In this document: piece after piece, positions 21,585 through 28,537 of the stretch
Layout of the letters: every line of letters starts with the position of its first letter
How positions within the stretch are numbered: the stretch's first letter is position 1
Origin: an uncultured Selenomonadales bacterium
Lineage (GTDB): Bacteria; Bacillota; Negativicutes; Selenomonadales; Selenomonadaceae
Reading direction: 5' to 3'
Assembly: GCA_946543495.1 (NCBI GenBank)
Contig: CAMNLS010000002.1
Span: 1 to 28,537 of the forward strand
DNA: 28,537 nt
Notes under the pieces: model-generated
Seen by the model: the letters and a program-made list of their open reading frames with translations, nothing else
Told to the model about the DNA's origin: nothing
The model's database searches: none
Translations under genes and position numbers: made by a program

Positions 21585-22772
21585 TTGAATATCCATGAGT
21601 ATCAAAGTAAAGCAATCCTGCGCGGCTACGGCGTGAATGTACCCGACGGCGGCGCGGCGTTCAGCGTTGAAGAGGCTGTTAAACAGGCGCAAATGCTCGG
21701 CGCGGACGTGACTGTTGTTAAGGCTCAAATTCACGCGGGCGGACGTGGCAAAGCGGGCGGCGTCAAACTAGCACACAACCTCCAAGAAGTTCGCCAGTAT
21801 GCTGAAGAACTTTTAGGCAAGACGCTTGTCACTCATCAAACGGGACCTGAAGGCAAAGTCGTTAAACGCTTGCTGATTGAGGCAGGCTCGAACATTAAGA
21901 AGGAATACTATCTTAGCTTCGTTGGCGACAGGAAGACCGCGCAGATAGTGATGATGGCTTCGGAGGAAGGCGGCGTTGAAATTGAGAAGGTCGCCGCCGA
22001 AACGCCCGAAAAGATTTTCAAAGAGTACATTGACCCGGCGATAGGTCTGCCACCCTTCCAAGCAACGCGCATGGCTTACAAGCTGAACTTACCTAAGGAA
22101 ACAATCCGCAAGGCTACGAAGCTCATGACTAACTTGTATCGCGCCTTCGTGAAGAAGGATTGCACGCTTGCTGAAATTAATCCGCTCGTCGTCACGGAGG
22201 AAAATGACGTTATTGCCCTCGACGCCAAATTGAATTTCGATGACAGCGCGATATATCGTCACCCCGATATTGAATCAATGCGCGACGAGACAGAGGAAGA
22301 CCCTAAGGAACTTCACGCGGCTAAGCTCGGCTTGAATTACGTTAATCTCGGCGGCAACGTGGCTTGCATGGTAAACGGCGCGGGCTTGGCTATGGCGACT
22401 GTCGATATACTTAAGCACTTCGGCGGCGAACCTGCGAACTTCCTTGACGTTGGCGGCGACTCCACGCCTGAAAAGATTGCTGAAGCTTTTAAGATTATGC
22501 TTGAAGGCGGTCAGGCTAAAGGAATCTTCGTGAACATCTTCGGCGGTATCAACAAGTGCGACCTCGTGGCTCAAGGTATCGTCGACGCGGCGAAGATTAT
22601 TTCCGAAGACGGCAAATCATTGCCCGTGCCCGTCGTCGTTCGTCTTGAAGGCACGAACGTTGAACGCGGCAGGGAAATTCTTAAAGAATCACCGATTGCC
22701 AATGTCATCATGGCGGAGACTATGGAAGGCGGCGCGGAAGAAATAGTTCGCCTCGTCAAACAAGCATCGTGA
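21585..22772 (+). CDS. sucC: Succinate--CoA ligase (ADP-forming) subunit beta
   Basis: 395 residues, full length for the beta subunit, which with SucD interconverts succinyl-CoA and succinate with nucleotide phosphorylation. TTG start with AGGA about ten bases upstream; the family start is MNIHEYQSKAIL. The ATP-grasp domain shows VVKAQIHAGGRGKAGGVKL and ALDAKLNFDDSAIYRHPDI (metal-binding Asn and Asp). The CoA-ligase domain has MVNGAGLAMATVDILKHFGGEPANFLDVGG and FVNIFGGINKCDLVAQGI. Unusually, sucD is not next to it: a terminator and an unrelated gene follow. It is packed behind the EAL and epimerase-like genes. Confidence 0.96.
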   Translation: MNIHEYQSKAILRGYGVNVPDGGAAFSVEEAVKQAQMLGADVTVVKAQIHAGGRGKAGGVKLAHNLQEVRQYAEELLGKTLVTHQTGPEGKVVKRLLIEAGSNIKKEYYLSFVGDRKTAQIVMMASEEGGVEIEKVAAETPEKIFKEYIDPAIGLPPFQATRMAYKLNLPKETIRKATKLMTNLYRAFVKKDCTLAEINPLVVTEENDVIALDAKLNFDDSAIYRHPDIESMRDETEEDPKELHAAKLGLNYVNLGGNVACMVNGAGLAMATVDILKHFGGEPANFLDVGGDSTPEKIAEAFKIMLEGGQAKGIFVNIFGGINKCDLVAQGIVDAAKIISEDGKSLPVPVVVRLEGTNVERGREILKESPIANVIMAETMEGGAEEIVRLVKQAS

Positions 22773-22804
22773 ATGATGATTAGACTGATTGAATAATATA
22801 AAAG

Positions 22805-22840
22805 CTCGGCTGGTAATCAAACCGACCGAGTTATTTTTTT
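22805..22840 (+). terminator. Terminator after sucC
   Basis: CTCGGCTGGT (22805-22814) pairs with ACCGACCGAG (22821-22830) with one mismatch and one G-T pair, followed by TTATTTTTTT. It marks the end of the EAL-epimerase-sucC transcript and confirms that sucD is not part of it. Confidence 0.85.
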
Positions 22841-22867
22841 GCGCTTAAGCTGTTGGCGTGGTATAAT
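22839..22867 (+). promoter_or_regulatory. Promoter of the SPFH zinc-ribbon gene
   Basis: TTGCGC (22839-22844), 17 bases, TATAAT (22862-22867), with AGGAGGG a short distance downstream before the ATG at 22896. The -35 box lies at the end of the preceding terminator. Confidence 0.7.
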
Positions 22868-22895
22868 GACGAAAATTTTTTAGGAGGGATACTCA

Positions 22896-24188
22896 ATGGG
22901 ATTTATTCAAGCGGCATTGGCGGCGGCAAGCGGCGTGCTCGGCGACCAGTGGAAGGAATATTTTTACTGCGATAGCCTCTCGCCCGAAATTTTGGTTTCC
23001 AAAGGGCATAGACGCAAGACAAGCCGTTGGAGTTCCAATGACGGCGATGACAATATCATCACGAACGGTTCAAAGGTCGCAGTCAATGACGGGCAATGCG
23101 TTGTCGTCGTTCAGAACGGCAAAGTCATAGACATCTGCGCCGATAGCGGCGAATACGTTTACGACAAATCAACCGAGCCTTCAATCTTCAATGATAACAA
23201 GACTATCGCTGAGAATATTCAAGATATTTTCTTTAACATAAGAGACCGTTTCACTTTTGGCGGTGATACTGGACGCGACGAACGCATTTACTACTTCAAC
23301 ACCAAAGAGATTATCGGCAACAAGTATGGCACGCCGACTCCTATTCCCTTCCGTGTCGTCGATTACAATATCGGCTTTGACGTGGACATTGCGATTAAAT
23401 GTTTCGGCTCTTACAGTTATAAAATCGTCAATCCGATGCTGTTTTATGCGAACGTCTGCGGCAACGTCACGGACGTTTATAATCGTTCGGAGATTGACCC
23501 GCAACTCAAGACGGAACTTATGACGGCTCTGCAACCCGCCTTCGCGAGAATTTCTGAACTTGGAATTCGATACAGTGCTTTGCCCGCGCACACTCAAGAA
23601 CTTGCCGACGCTCTCAACGAAATCCTCAGCAGGAAATGGGGCGACCTGCGCGGCTTGAAAATCATATCGTTCGGCGTGTCCAGCGTAAGCGCGAGCGAAG
23701 AAGATGCGCAGAAAATTAAGGACTTGCAATTTAACGGCGCGTTAAGGAATCCGGCGATGGCGGCGGCTCATTTGACCGGTGCACAAGCCTCAGCAATGCA
23801 AAATGCGGCGAACAATTCTGCGGGCGCGATGACGGGCTTTATGGGAATGGGCATGGCTCAACAAGCGGGCGGCATAAACGCGGGCAACTTGTTCGCAATG
23901 GCTCAACAGCAACAACAGCAAGCTCAGCAACAACAACAGCAACAGCCGCCAACGTGGAAATGTTCGGCTTGCGGGCACGATGGCAATCGAGGCAAATTCT
24001 GTGCGGAGTGTGGAGCACCTAAACCCGTCGTCAACGAGTGGAAATGCGAATGCGGCGCGGTCAATAAAGGCAACTTCTGCGCGGAATGCGGCAAGCCTCG
24101 TCCAGTCAGCAACGAATGGAAGTGTCCCGATTGCGGCGCAGTCAACAAAGGCAAGTTCTGTGCCGAGTGCGGTAACCCTAGACCTTAA
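22896..24188 (+). CDS. SPFH-domain protein with glutamine-rich linker and three C-terminal zinc ribbons
   Basis: 430 residues. The N-terminal ~280 form the SPFH/virion-core-like domain seen in bacterial proteins of the YdjI type: GDQWKEYFYCDSLSPEILVSKG, VAVNDGQCVVVVQNGKVID, GEYVYD, and a long helical end ELGIRYSALPAHTQELADALNEIL. A Gly/Ala/Met-rich stretch and then six plus seven glutamines follow (~337-350). Three zinc ribbons close the protein (WKCSACGHDGNRGKFCAECG, WKCECGAVNKGNFCAECG, WKCPDCGAVNKGKFCAECG), each with four cysteines. No transmembrane segment is seen. Such proteins are thought to organise at the membrane or in assemblies, and the ribbons suggest protein or nucleic-acid contacts. 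Own promoter and terminator: a single-gene unit. Confidence 0.85.
   Translation: MGFIQAALAAASGVLGDQWKEYFYCDSLSPEILVSKGHRRKTSRWSSNDGDDNIITNGSKVAVNDGQCVVVVQNGKVIDICADSGEYVYDKSTEPSIFNDNKTIAENIQDIFFNIRDRFTFGGDTGRDERIYYFNTKEIIGNKYGTPTPIPFRVVDYNIGFDVDIAIKCFGSYSYKIVNPMLFYANVCGNVTDVYNRSEIDPQLKTELMTALQPAFARISELGIRYSALPAHTQELADALNEILSRKWGDLRGLKIISFGVSSVSASEEDAQKIKDLQFNGALRNPAMAAAHLTGAQASAMQNAANNSAGAMTGFMGMGMAQQAGGINAGNLFAMAQQQQQQAQQQQQQQPPTWKCSACGHDGNRGKFCAECGAPKPVVNEWKCECGAVNKGNFCAECGKPRPVSNEWKCPDCGAVNKGKFCAECGNPRP
23904..23945 (+). repeat. CAA/CAG trinucleotide tract coding for glutamine
   Basis: Fourteen codons: six CAA/CAG, one GCT, then seven CAA/CAG, in the linker between the SPFH domain and the zinc ribbons. 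The mixture of CAA and CAG limits slippage, but length variation between strains is plausible and would stay in frame. Confidence 0.8.
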
Positions 24189-24209
24189 CATAAATTTTAA
24201 TTGGTAACG

Positions 24210-24237
24210 TCCCTCGCTCACCTCGCGGGGGATTTTT
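24210..24237 (+). terminator. Terminator after the SPFH gene
   Basis: TCCCTCGC (24210-24217) pairs with GCGGGGGA (24225-24232) with one G-T pair, followed by TTTTTC. Confidence 0.8.
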
Positions 24238-24243
24238 CTTTGA

Positions 24244-24271
24244 TTGACAAAAAATTTTCCGCGAATACAAT
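24244..24271 (+). promoter_or_regulatory. Promoter of the sufC-sufB-aroA operon
   Basis: TTGACA (24244-24249), 16 bases, TACAAT (24266-24271). Start expected near 24278, just before AAGGAGG of sufC, so the leader is very short. No Fe-S regulator site could be recognised. Confidence 0.75.
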
Positions 24272-24300
24272 ACTGCTAAACATTAAGGAGGCGAATCGTT

Positions 24301-25035
24301 TTGCTTGAGATAAAGAATCTACACGTCAGCGCGGGCGATAAAGAAATTCTGCGCGGCTTAAACTTACACGTCGCCACAGGTGAAATACACGTCATACTTG
24401 GTCCGAACGGCTCTGGCAAGTCAACGTTGATGAATGTCATACTTGGTCACCCGAAGTATCAAATCACGGGCGGCGAAATTTTTTTTGAGGGCGAAGACTT
24501 AACCGCCTTGAAGACCTTCGAGCGGGCACGGCGCGGAATTTTTCTTTCCTTCCAGAACCCGGAAGAGATACCAGGCATCACCGTCGAGAACATGCTCCGC
24601 ACGGCTAAGCAAGCTGTCAGCGGTGACAAGATTAAAATTTTGCAGTTCCATAAAGAATTGCTCGCGCTCATGAAGGAGTTGCAAATCGCGCCCGAATACG
24701 CAAGCAGATATATGAACGTCGGGTTCAGCGGCGGCGAAAAGAAACGCAATGAAATTCTTCAACTCCTCACGCTCAATCCAAAGCTTGCACTCCTTGACGA
24801 AACTGACAGCGGGCTTGACGTTGACGCCGTGGAGATTGTCTCAAAAGGCGTCGCTAAATTTCACAACGAAAATAATTCCTGCGTCATCATCACGCACAAC
24901 GCGCAGATTCTCAAGCATTTGCCCGTTAATCATGCGCATATCTTTTTAAACGGGCGCATTGTCAAGAGCGGCGGCGCGGAACTCGTCAACGCAGTCTCTG
25001 AACACGGCTACGCGCCCTTTGAGGTTGAATCATGA
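24301..25035 (+). CDS. sufC: Fe-S cluster assembly ATPase SufC
   Basis: 244 residues, ABC-type ATPase without a membrane partner. Walker A GPNGSGKST, signature FSGGEKKRNEI, and Walker B LALLDETDSGLDVDAVEIVS with the SufC-typical ETDSGLD. It powers SufB (and usually SufD) scaffold rearrangement in iron-sulfur cluster assembly in the cytosol. The TTG start has AAGGAGG nine to ten bases upstream. It overlaps sufB by four bases (ATGA), implying coupled translation and equal amounts. Confidence 0.96.
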   Translation: MLEIKNLHVSAGDKEILRGLNLHVATGEIHVILGPNGSGKSTLMNVILGHPKYQITGGEIFFEGEDLTALKTFERARRGIFLSFQNPEEIPGITVENMLRTAKQAVSGDKIKILQFHKELLALMKELQIAPEYASRYMNVGFSGGEKKRNEILQLLTLNPKLALLDETDSGLDVDAVEIVSKGVAKFHNENNSCVIITHNAQILKHLPVNHAHIFLNGRIVKSGGAELVNAVSEHGYAPFEVES

Positions 25036-26426
25036 AGAATTATATTCAAGACATTGAGCGGGCACTTTATGACGTGCGCGACGTTGACAAGTCGATTTAC
25101 AAGAGCGACGCGGGCTTGACGGAAGAAATTATCCGCGACATTTCTAGGCGCAAGAATGACCCGCCGTGGATGCTTGAGTTCCGATTGAAGTCGTTGGAAG
25201 TTTATAACAAGATTGACTTACCGACGTGGGGACCAGACATCAGCGCGTTGAACATGGATGAAATTGTCACATACGTTAAGCCGAATGCCAGACAGGTTGA
25301 TGACTGGTCGCAGGTGCCCGACGCAATTAAAAAGACCTTCGACAGGCTCGGCATACCCGACGCGGAAAAAAAATCGCTCGCGGGCGTCGGGGCGCAGTAT
25401 GATTCGGAGGTCGTCTATCACAGCATACAAAAGCGGCTGACTGATTTGGGCGTCGTCTATACCGACATGGAAAAGGCGTTGATTGAGCACGAAGACATTG
25501 TTAAGGAATATTTTATGACGCTCGTCCCGCCGAAAGACCATAAGTTCGCGGCATTGCATGGAGCGGTTTGGTCGGGCGGTAGCTTCGTTTACGTGCCGGC
25601 GGGCGTCGACGTTAAGATTCCTCTGCAGTCTTACTTCCGATTGAACGCGGCGGGGGCTGGGCAATTCGAGCACACATTGATAATCGTTGAACCAGGCGCG
25701 AAGTTACATTTCATAGAAGGCTGTTCGGCTCCACGCTACAACGTCACGAACCTTCACGCGGGCTGCGTCGAATTGTTCGTTAAGGAGGGTGCTCGGCTCC
25801 GTTATTCCACGATTGAAAACTGGTCGCGCAATATGATGAACCTTAACACCAAACGCGCCCTCGTCGAACAAGGCGGCTTGATTGAATGGGTTAGCGGCTC
25901 ATTCGGCTCGGCGGTGTCTATGCTGTATCCGTGTAGCGTCTTGCACGGCGAAGGCGCAAGGGCTGAATTTACTGGCGTGACGTTCGCGGGCAAAGGGCAG
26001 AACCTCGACACGGGCGCAATCGTCGTTCACGCGGCTCCGAAGACTTCAGCCAACATCAACACGCGGACAATATCCAAGTCGGGCGGCGCGGCTACTTATC
26101 GTTCAGCAGTCAAGGTCACTAAGAATGCGCCGTTCGCTAAATGCTCGGTCAACTGTGAATCGCTCATGCTAGACGACGAATCACGCTCGGACACATTGCC
26201 CGTCATGGACATCGAAGGCGACGCGGCGGACATCGGGCACGAAGCTAAAATCGGTCGAATATCCGAAGAGGCAATCTTTTATTTAATGGCGCGTGGCATA
26301 TCTGAGGCGGAAGCTCGCGCAATGATTGTTCGCGGGTTCGTCGAGCCGATAGCAAAGGAATTGCCGCTTGAATACGCCGTCGAGATGAATAACTTAATCA
26401 ATCTGGAATTGGAAGGACAGTTATGA
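25032..26426 (+). CDS. sufB: Fe-S cluster assembly scaffold protein SufB
   Basis: 464 residues, full-length SufB. Family blocks seen: GVGAQYDSEVVYHSIQKRLTDLGVVYTDM, KFAALHGAVWSGGSFVYVPAGVDVKIPLQ, the beta-helix core with HTLIIVEPGAKLHFIEGCSAP, FTGVTFAGKGQNLDTGAIVVHAAP, and the C-terminal CSVNCESLMLDDESRSDTLP then IGHEAKIGRISEEAIFYLMARGISEAEA. It holds the nascent cluster with SufC. No sufD, sufS or sufU lies in this unit: the next gene is aroA, starting inside the sufB stop by a four-base overlap. A SufB2C2 complex or distant partners are both possible. Confidence 0.96.
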   Translation: MKNYIQDIERALYDVRDVDKSIYKSDAGLTEEIIRDISRRKNDPPWMLEFRLKSLEVYNKIDLPTWGPDISALNMDEIVTYVKPNARQVDDWSQVPDAIKKTFDRLGIPDAEKKSLAGVGAQYDSEVVYHSIQKRLTDLGVVYTDMEKALIEHEDIVKEYFMTLVPPKDHKFAALHGAVWSGGSFVYVPAGVDVKIPLQSYFRLNAAGAGQFEHTLIIVEPGAKLHFIEGCSAPRYNVTNLHAGCVELFVKEGARLRYSTIENWSRNMMNLNTKRALVEQGGLIEWVSGSFGSAVSMLYPCSVLHGEGARAEFTGVTFAGKGQNLDTGAIVVHAAPKTSANINTRTISKSGGAATYRSAVKVTKNAPFAKCSVNCESLMLDDESRSDTLPVMDIEGDAADIGHEAKIGRISEEAIFYLMARGISEAEARAMIVRGFVEPIAKELPLEYAVEMNNLINLELEGQL

Positions 26427-27706
26427 AAAAGATTTTGCCGCTGACACAAAGCTTGCGCGGGACGATTGAAATTCCTGGCGATAAGTCAATCTCTCACCGT
26501 AGCATAATCTTATCGAGCTTGGGAGACAGCCCCGTCGAGGTCACGAACTTTTTGGCGGGCGCAGATTGCCTATCAACGGTGGCTTGCATGAGGGCATTAG
26601 GCGCGAAGATTGAACGGGCTGACGATAAAATTTTAATCACAGGCAACGGACTGCACGGCTTACACGAACCAGAAAATATTTTGGACGCGGGCAACTCTGG
26701 CACGACGCTACGATTGTTAATGGGCTTGCTCGCGCCGCAAAAATTCTTGGCGACGTTCACGGGCGACGATTCATTGAGGCGGCGACCTATGGCAAGAGTT
26801 ATCAAGCCGCTGACTCAAATGGGCGCGTCAATCGTCGGGCGCAACGTCAATCGCAACTTGCCGATAACAATCATGCCCGTCGAACGACTACGCGGAATAA
26901 CTTATCAAATGCCGGTCGCCTCCGCGCAGGTCAAGTCGGCAATACTCTTGGCGGGACTGTACGCGCAAGACGCAACGACAATAATTGAGCCTGCGCCATC
27001 ACGCGACCATACGGAAAAAATGCTGGCGGCGTTCGGGGCAAGGCTTGAACGTTCAGACAACGCAATAACAATCTTCCCCGCCGATAAGCTCACGGCTCCC
27101 GCGTCAATCTCCGTACCAGGCGATATATCTTCGGCGGCGTATTGGTTGGTGCTCGCGACTATCCTTGACGGCTCGGACGTGACGATAAAAAATGTCGGCG
27201 TCAACGAAACGCGCACGGGGATTATTGACGTGCTCAAGTCAATGGGCGCGACGATTGAGCTTGTCAACGAACGGACTTCGGGCGGCGAACGCTCAGCCGA
27301 TTTGAAAGTTATGGCGTCGAGGTTGCGCGGCGTCGAGTTCGGCGGCGATATGATTCCGCGTCTGATTGATGAGATACCCGCGCTGGCAGTTGCCGCCGCC
27401 TTTGCTGAGGGCACGACGATTATCCATGACGTTAAAGAACTGCGCGTTAAGGAAACGGACAGGCTCGCGGCGATTGTCGAGGAATTCAATAAAATATCGC
27501 CCGCAACCTTCGAGGCGACGAACGACAGCTTGATTATTCACGGCGGACACGAAAAGATTTCAGCCGACTGCAAGACCCGCGCAGATCATCGAATGGCAAT
27601 GTCACTGTCGATATTTGGCGCAGCGGCTCAAGGCGTCACGATTGACGACGCGGACTGTGTAAGAATTTCTTATCCGAACTTCTTCGACTCGTTGAATGTA
27701 GCATGA
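26423..27706 (+). CDS. aroA: 3-phosphoshikimate 1-carboxyvinyltransferase (EPSP synthase)
   Basis: 427 residues, normal for AroA, which joins phosphoenolpyruvate to shikimate 3-phosphate on the way to chorismate. Signatures: GDKSISHRSIILSSLGDSPVEVTNFL at the N-terminus, LDAGNSGTTLRLLMGLLA, RPMARVIKPLTQMGA, the SAQVKSAILLAGLYA block, IPALAVAAAFAEGTTIIHDVKELRVKETDRL, and DHRMAMSLSIFGAAAQG. The class (glyphosate sensitivity) is not called here. The start overlaps the sufB stop by four bases, so its translation depends on sufB. The stop is followed at once by the remnant restriction gene on the other strand. Confidence 0.97.
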   Translation: MKKILPLTQSLRGTIEIPGDKSISHRSIILSSLGDSPVEVTNFLAGADCLSTVACMRALGAKIERADDKILITGNGLHGLHEPENILDAGNSGTTLRLLMGLLAPQKFLATFTGDDSLRRRPMARVIKPLTQMGASIVGRNVNRNLPITIMPVERLRGITYQMPVASAQVKSAILLAGLYAQDATTIIEPAPSRDHTEKMLAAFGARLERSDNAITIFPADKLTAPASISVPGDISSAAYWLVLATILDGSDVTIKNVGVNETRTGIIDVLKSMGATIELVNERTSGGERSADLKVMASRLRGVEFGGDMIPRLIDEIPALAVAAAFAEGTTIIHDVKELRVKETDRLAAIVEEFNKISPATFEATNDSLIIHGGHEKISADCKTRADHRMAMSLSIFGAAAQGVTIDDADCVRISYPNFFDSLNVA

Positions 27707-27748
27707 TGATAGCGAGCAAGACGAAATTGAGAAAGCATATAGCCAATT

Positions 27749-28254
27749 AAGATATGTGAATTCTTCATATGAAAGCCCGCCGAGTTTCGTGATGAGATAG
27801 ATTGTGACGATAAAAGGGCGTACACATTCTGTGTCGACTTTTACAGAGGTTTTCAATAACTGTGCTTAAGGTAAATGAAACTGTCGGCGGGAATTCCCAA
27901 GAGATTATCAACAGAAAAGTCGTTATGTTGGCTGATAGTCAAAAGTTGTTCGCCGACTTCCGTAAGCCGACGATTATCATCAATTAAACCGAGCGATACC
28001 AAGCCAGATGTCTTCTCGCGAGCATCTTTTGGTTTGTTATTAGCGTTACCGTAAATGAATCCGACTTCGTGCAGAAAGTCATAATAAGCCGTCTGAACTT
28101 CGTCGTTGCCGTTCCAGTTTTTGCCGACGTTTTCTTTCAGCAACCAAAAATCGCGCAACAGGGGAAGTTGCAGTTCAATCTTTTTGTTGAAATTTTTTGT
28201 ACGGAAACTGGTCATGCCCAAACTCCAATAAAAGCTTTTGTATTGCAGATTCAA
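27749..28254 (-). pseudogene. Remnant of a type II restriction endonuclease (AlwI-like), frameshifted and truncated
   Basis: TTG at 28254 opens LQYKSFYWSLGMTSFRTKNFNKKIELQLPLL, the kind of N-terminus seen in AlwI-family endonucleases. It continues 133 residues to IYLKHSY and a stop at 27853-27855. The frame one base over continues with QLLKTSVKVDTECVRPF to LSYEEFTYL (to about 27749). Removing two bases from a CACA duplication (about 27864-27867) joins the halves as IYLKQLLKTSVKV. After that the frame runs into the antisense of the aroA end, so the remaining C-terminal part of the enzyme is missing. The ribosome binding site is weak. Non-functional; the AlwI assignment is from memory of the family pattern and moderate. 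Confidence 0.55.
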
Positions 28255-28272
28255 GTTGAATCACCGCCCTTG

Positions 28273-28335
28273 CTAAAAATTGTAATTGACAATGAGAACT
28301 TCATCGCTCTCTGAGATTTTGTCTGTCTTATTCAT
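28273..28335 (-). pseudogene. Possible tail of a partner methyltransferase gene
   Basis: A 20-codon minus-strand frame ends ISESDEVLIVNYNF just before the start of the endonuclease remnant. The tail recalls the C-terminus of Dam-type adenine methylases, which usually sit upstream of such endonucleases. A stop codon interrupts the frame just upstream, and nothing further upstream resembles a methylase, so if real it is only a scar. Confidence 0.2.
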
Positions 28336-28383
28336 CGATATAGTATGCAATTAATTTTGTTTGCTTTTACAATTCAGATGAAA

Positions 28384-28478
28384 AGCCACACGATAAGGGG
28401 ACGACAAACCCGATTACCATTAAGAGAATTCTGCCAAGGTTTGATAAGCAACCGTCATTCATGAATAAACATGTGGCT
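28384..28478. other. 95-bp segment bounded by a 7-bp inverted repeat
   Basis: AGCCACA (28384-28390) and TGTGGCT (28472-28478) are perfect inverted copies. The + strand continues AACAAAAAAAA; the minus strand continues TTTTC. Inside is a second small palindrome, ATTCATGAAT. It contains no reading frame with a ribosome binding site. It may be a small structured RNA or the scar of a short mobile element. The rest of 28336-28537 shows only an AAGGAGCTGA site near 28515 resembling the one before the glycosyltransferases, possibly serving a gene beyond the window. Confidence 0.25.
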
Positions 28479-28537
28479 AACAAAAAAAATTATCAATGGC
28501 GGACAAGCATCAATTAAGGAGCTGAGAATATCGTCCA

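Noticed and set aside
23904..23945. CRISPR-like or satellite repeat
   Set aside because: It is a glutamine codon tract within a coding region, with no repeat-spacer pattern. No CRISPR array or tRNA/rRNA gene was seen anywhere in the window.
23790..24221. Minus-strand frame opposite the zinc ribbons
   Set aside because: Leucine runs are the mirror of the CAA/CAG tract; no start signal.

Overview
The window is bacterial chromosome from a Firmicutes-type organism, most likely a member of the Negativicutes. Supporting signs are the pgk-tpiA-gpmI and dnaG-rpoD-era gene orders, strong AGGAGG ribosome binding sites, frequent TTG starts, and a sufC-sufB pair without the rest of the suf operon. The lineage is inferred from gene content, not from a marker search.

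Layout. 1-3209: glycolytic run on the + strand (end of pgk, tpiA, a small coiled-coil membrane protein, gpmI). 3210-6444: accessory block with two tandem fucosyltransferase-like genes sharing a nearly identical leader (the second is frameshifted), then two exported proteins (SYLF and SH3). 6503-8140 (-): acyl-CoA synthetase. 8302-11830: cluster of small redox and stress genes with two HxlR regulators (metallo-hydrolase, HxlR, DsbA/FrnE-like protein, a broken small membrane gene, NTF2-like protein, flavin reductase, HxlR). 11862-12094: a structured non-coding RNA candidate. 12140-14577 (-): serS and glycerate kinase. 14680-19165 (+): dnaG, rpoD, era. 19202-19439 (-): a second, diverged copy of the same RNA. 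19534-22772 (+): EAL phosphodiesterase with dead GGDEF, aldose-epimerase-like protein, sucC. 22896-24188 (+): SPFH protein with zinc ribbons. 24301-27706 (+): sufC, sufB, aroA with overlapping ends. 27749-28254 (-): remnant of an AlwI-like restriction endonuclease.

Most of the window is housekeeping: lower glycolysis, replication priming, the primary sigma factor, ribosome assembly, Fe-S assembly, shikimate pathway. The best candidate for something undescribed is the pair of RNAs at 11862-12094 (+) and 19202-19439 (-). Each has its own good promoter and a length near 235 nt. They share a 5' CTTGCGC at the same distance from the promoter and a 3' AAAACCGCTTTARTCAAG block, and the closing helix is kept by compensatory changes. 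A 6S-like or new RNA class is possible; neither is proven. Other notable items are the tandem glycosyltransferases with a homogenised leader and homopolymer frameshift, and a sigma factor whose N-terminal region 1.1 module is present twice.
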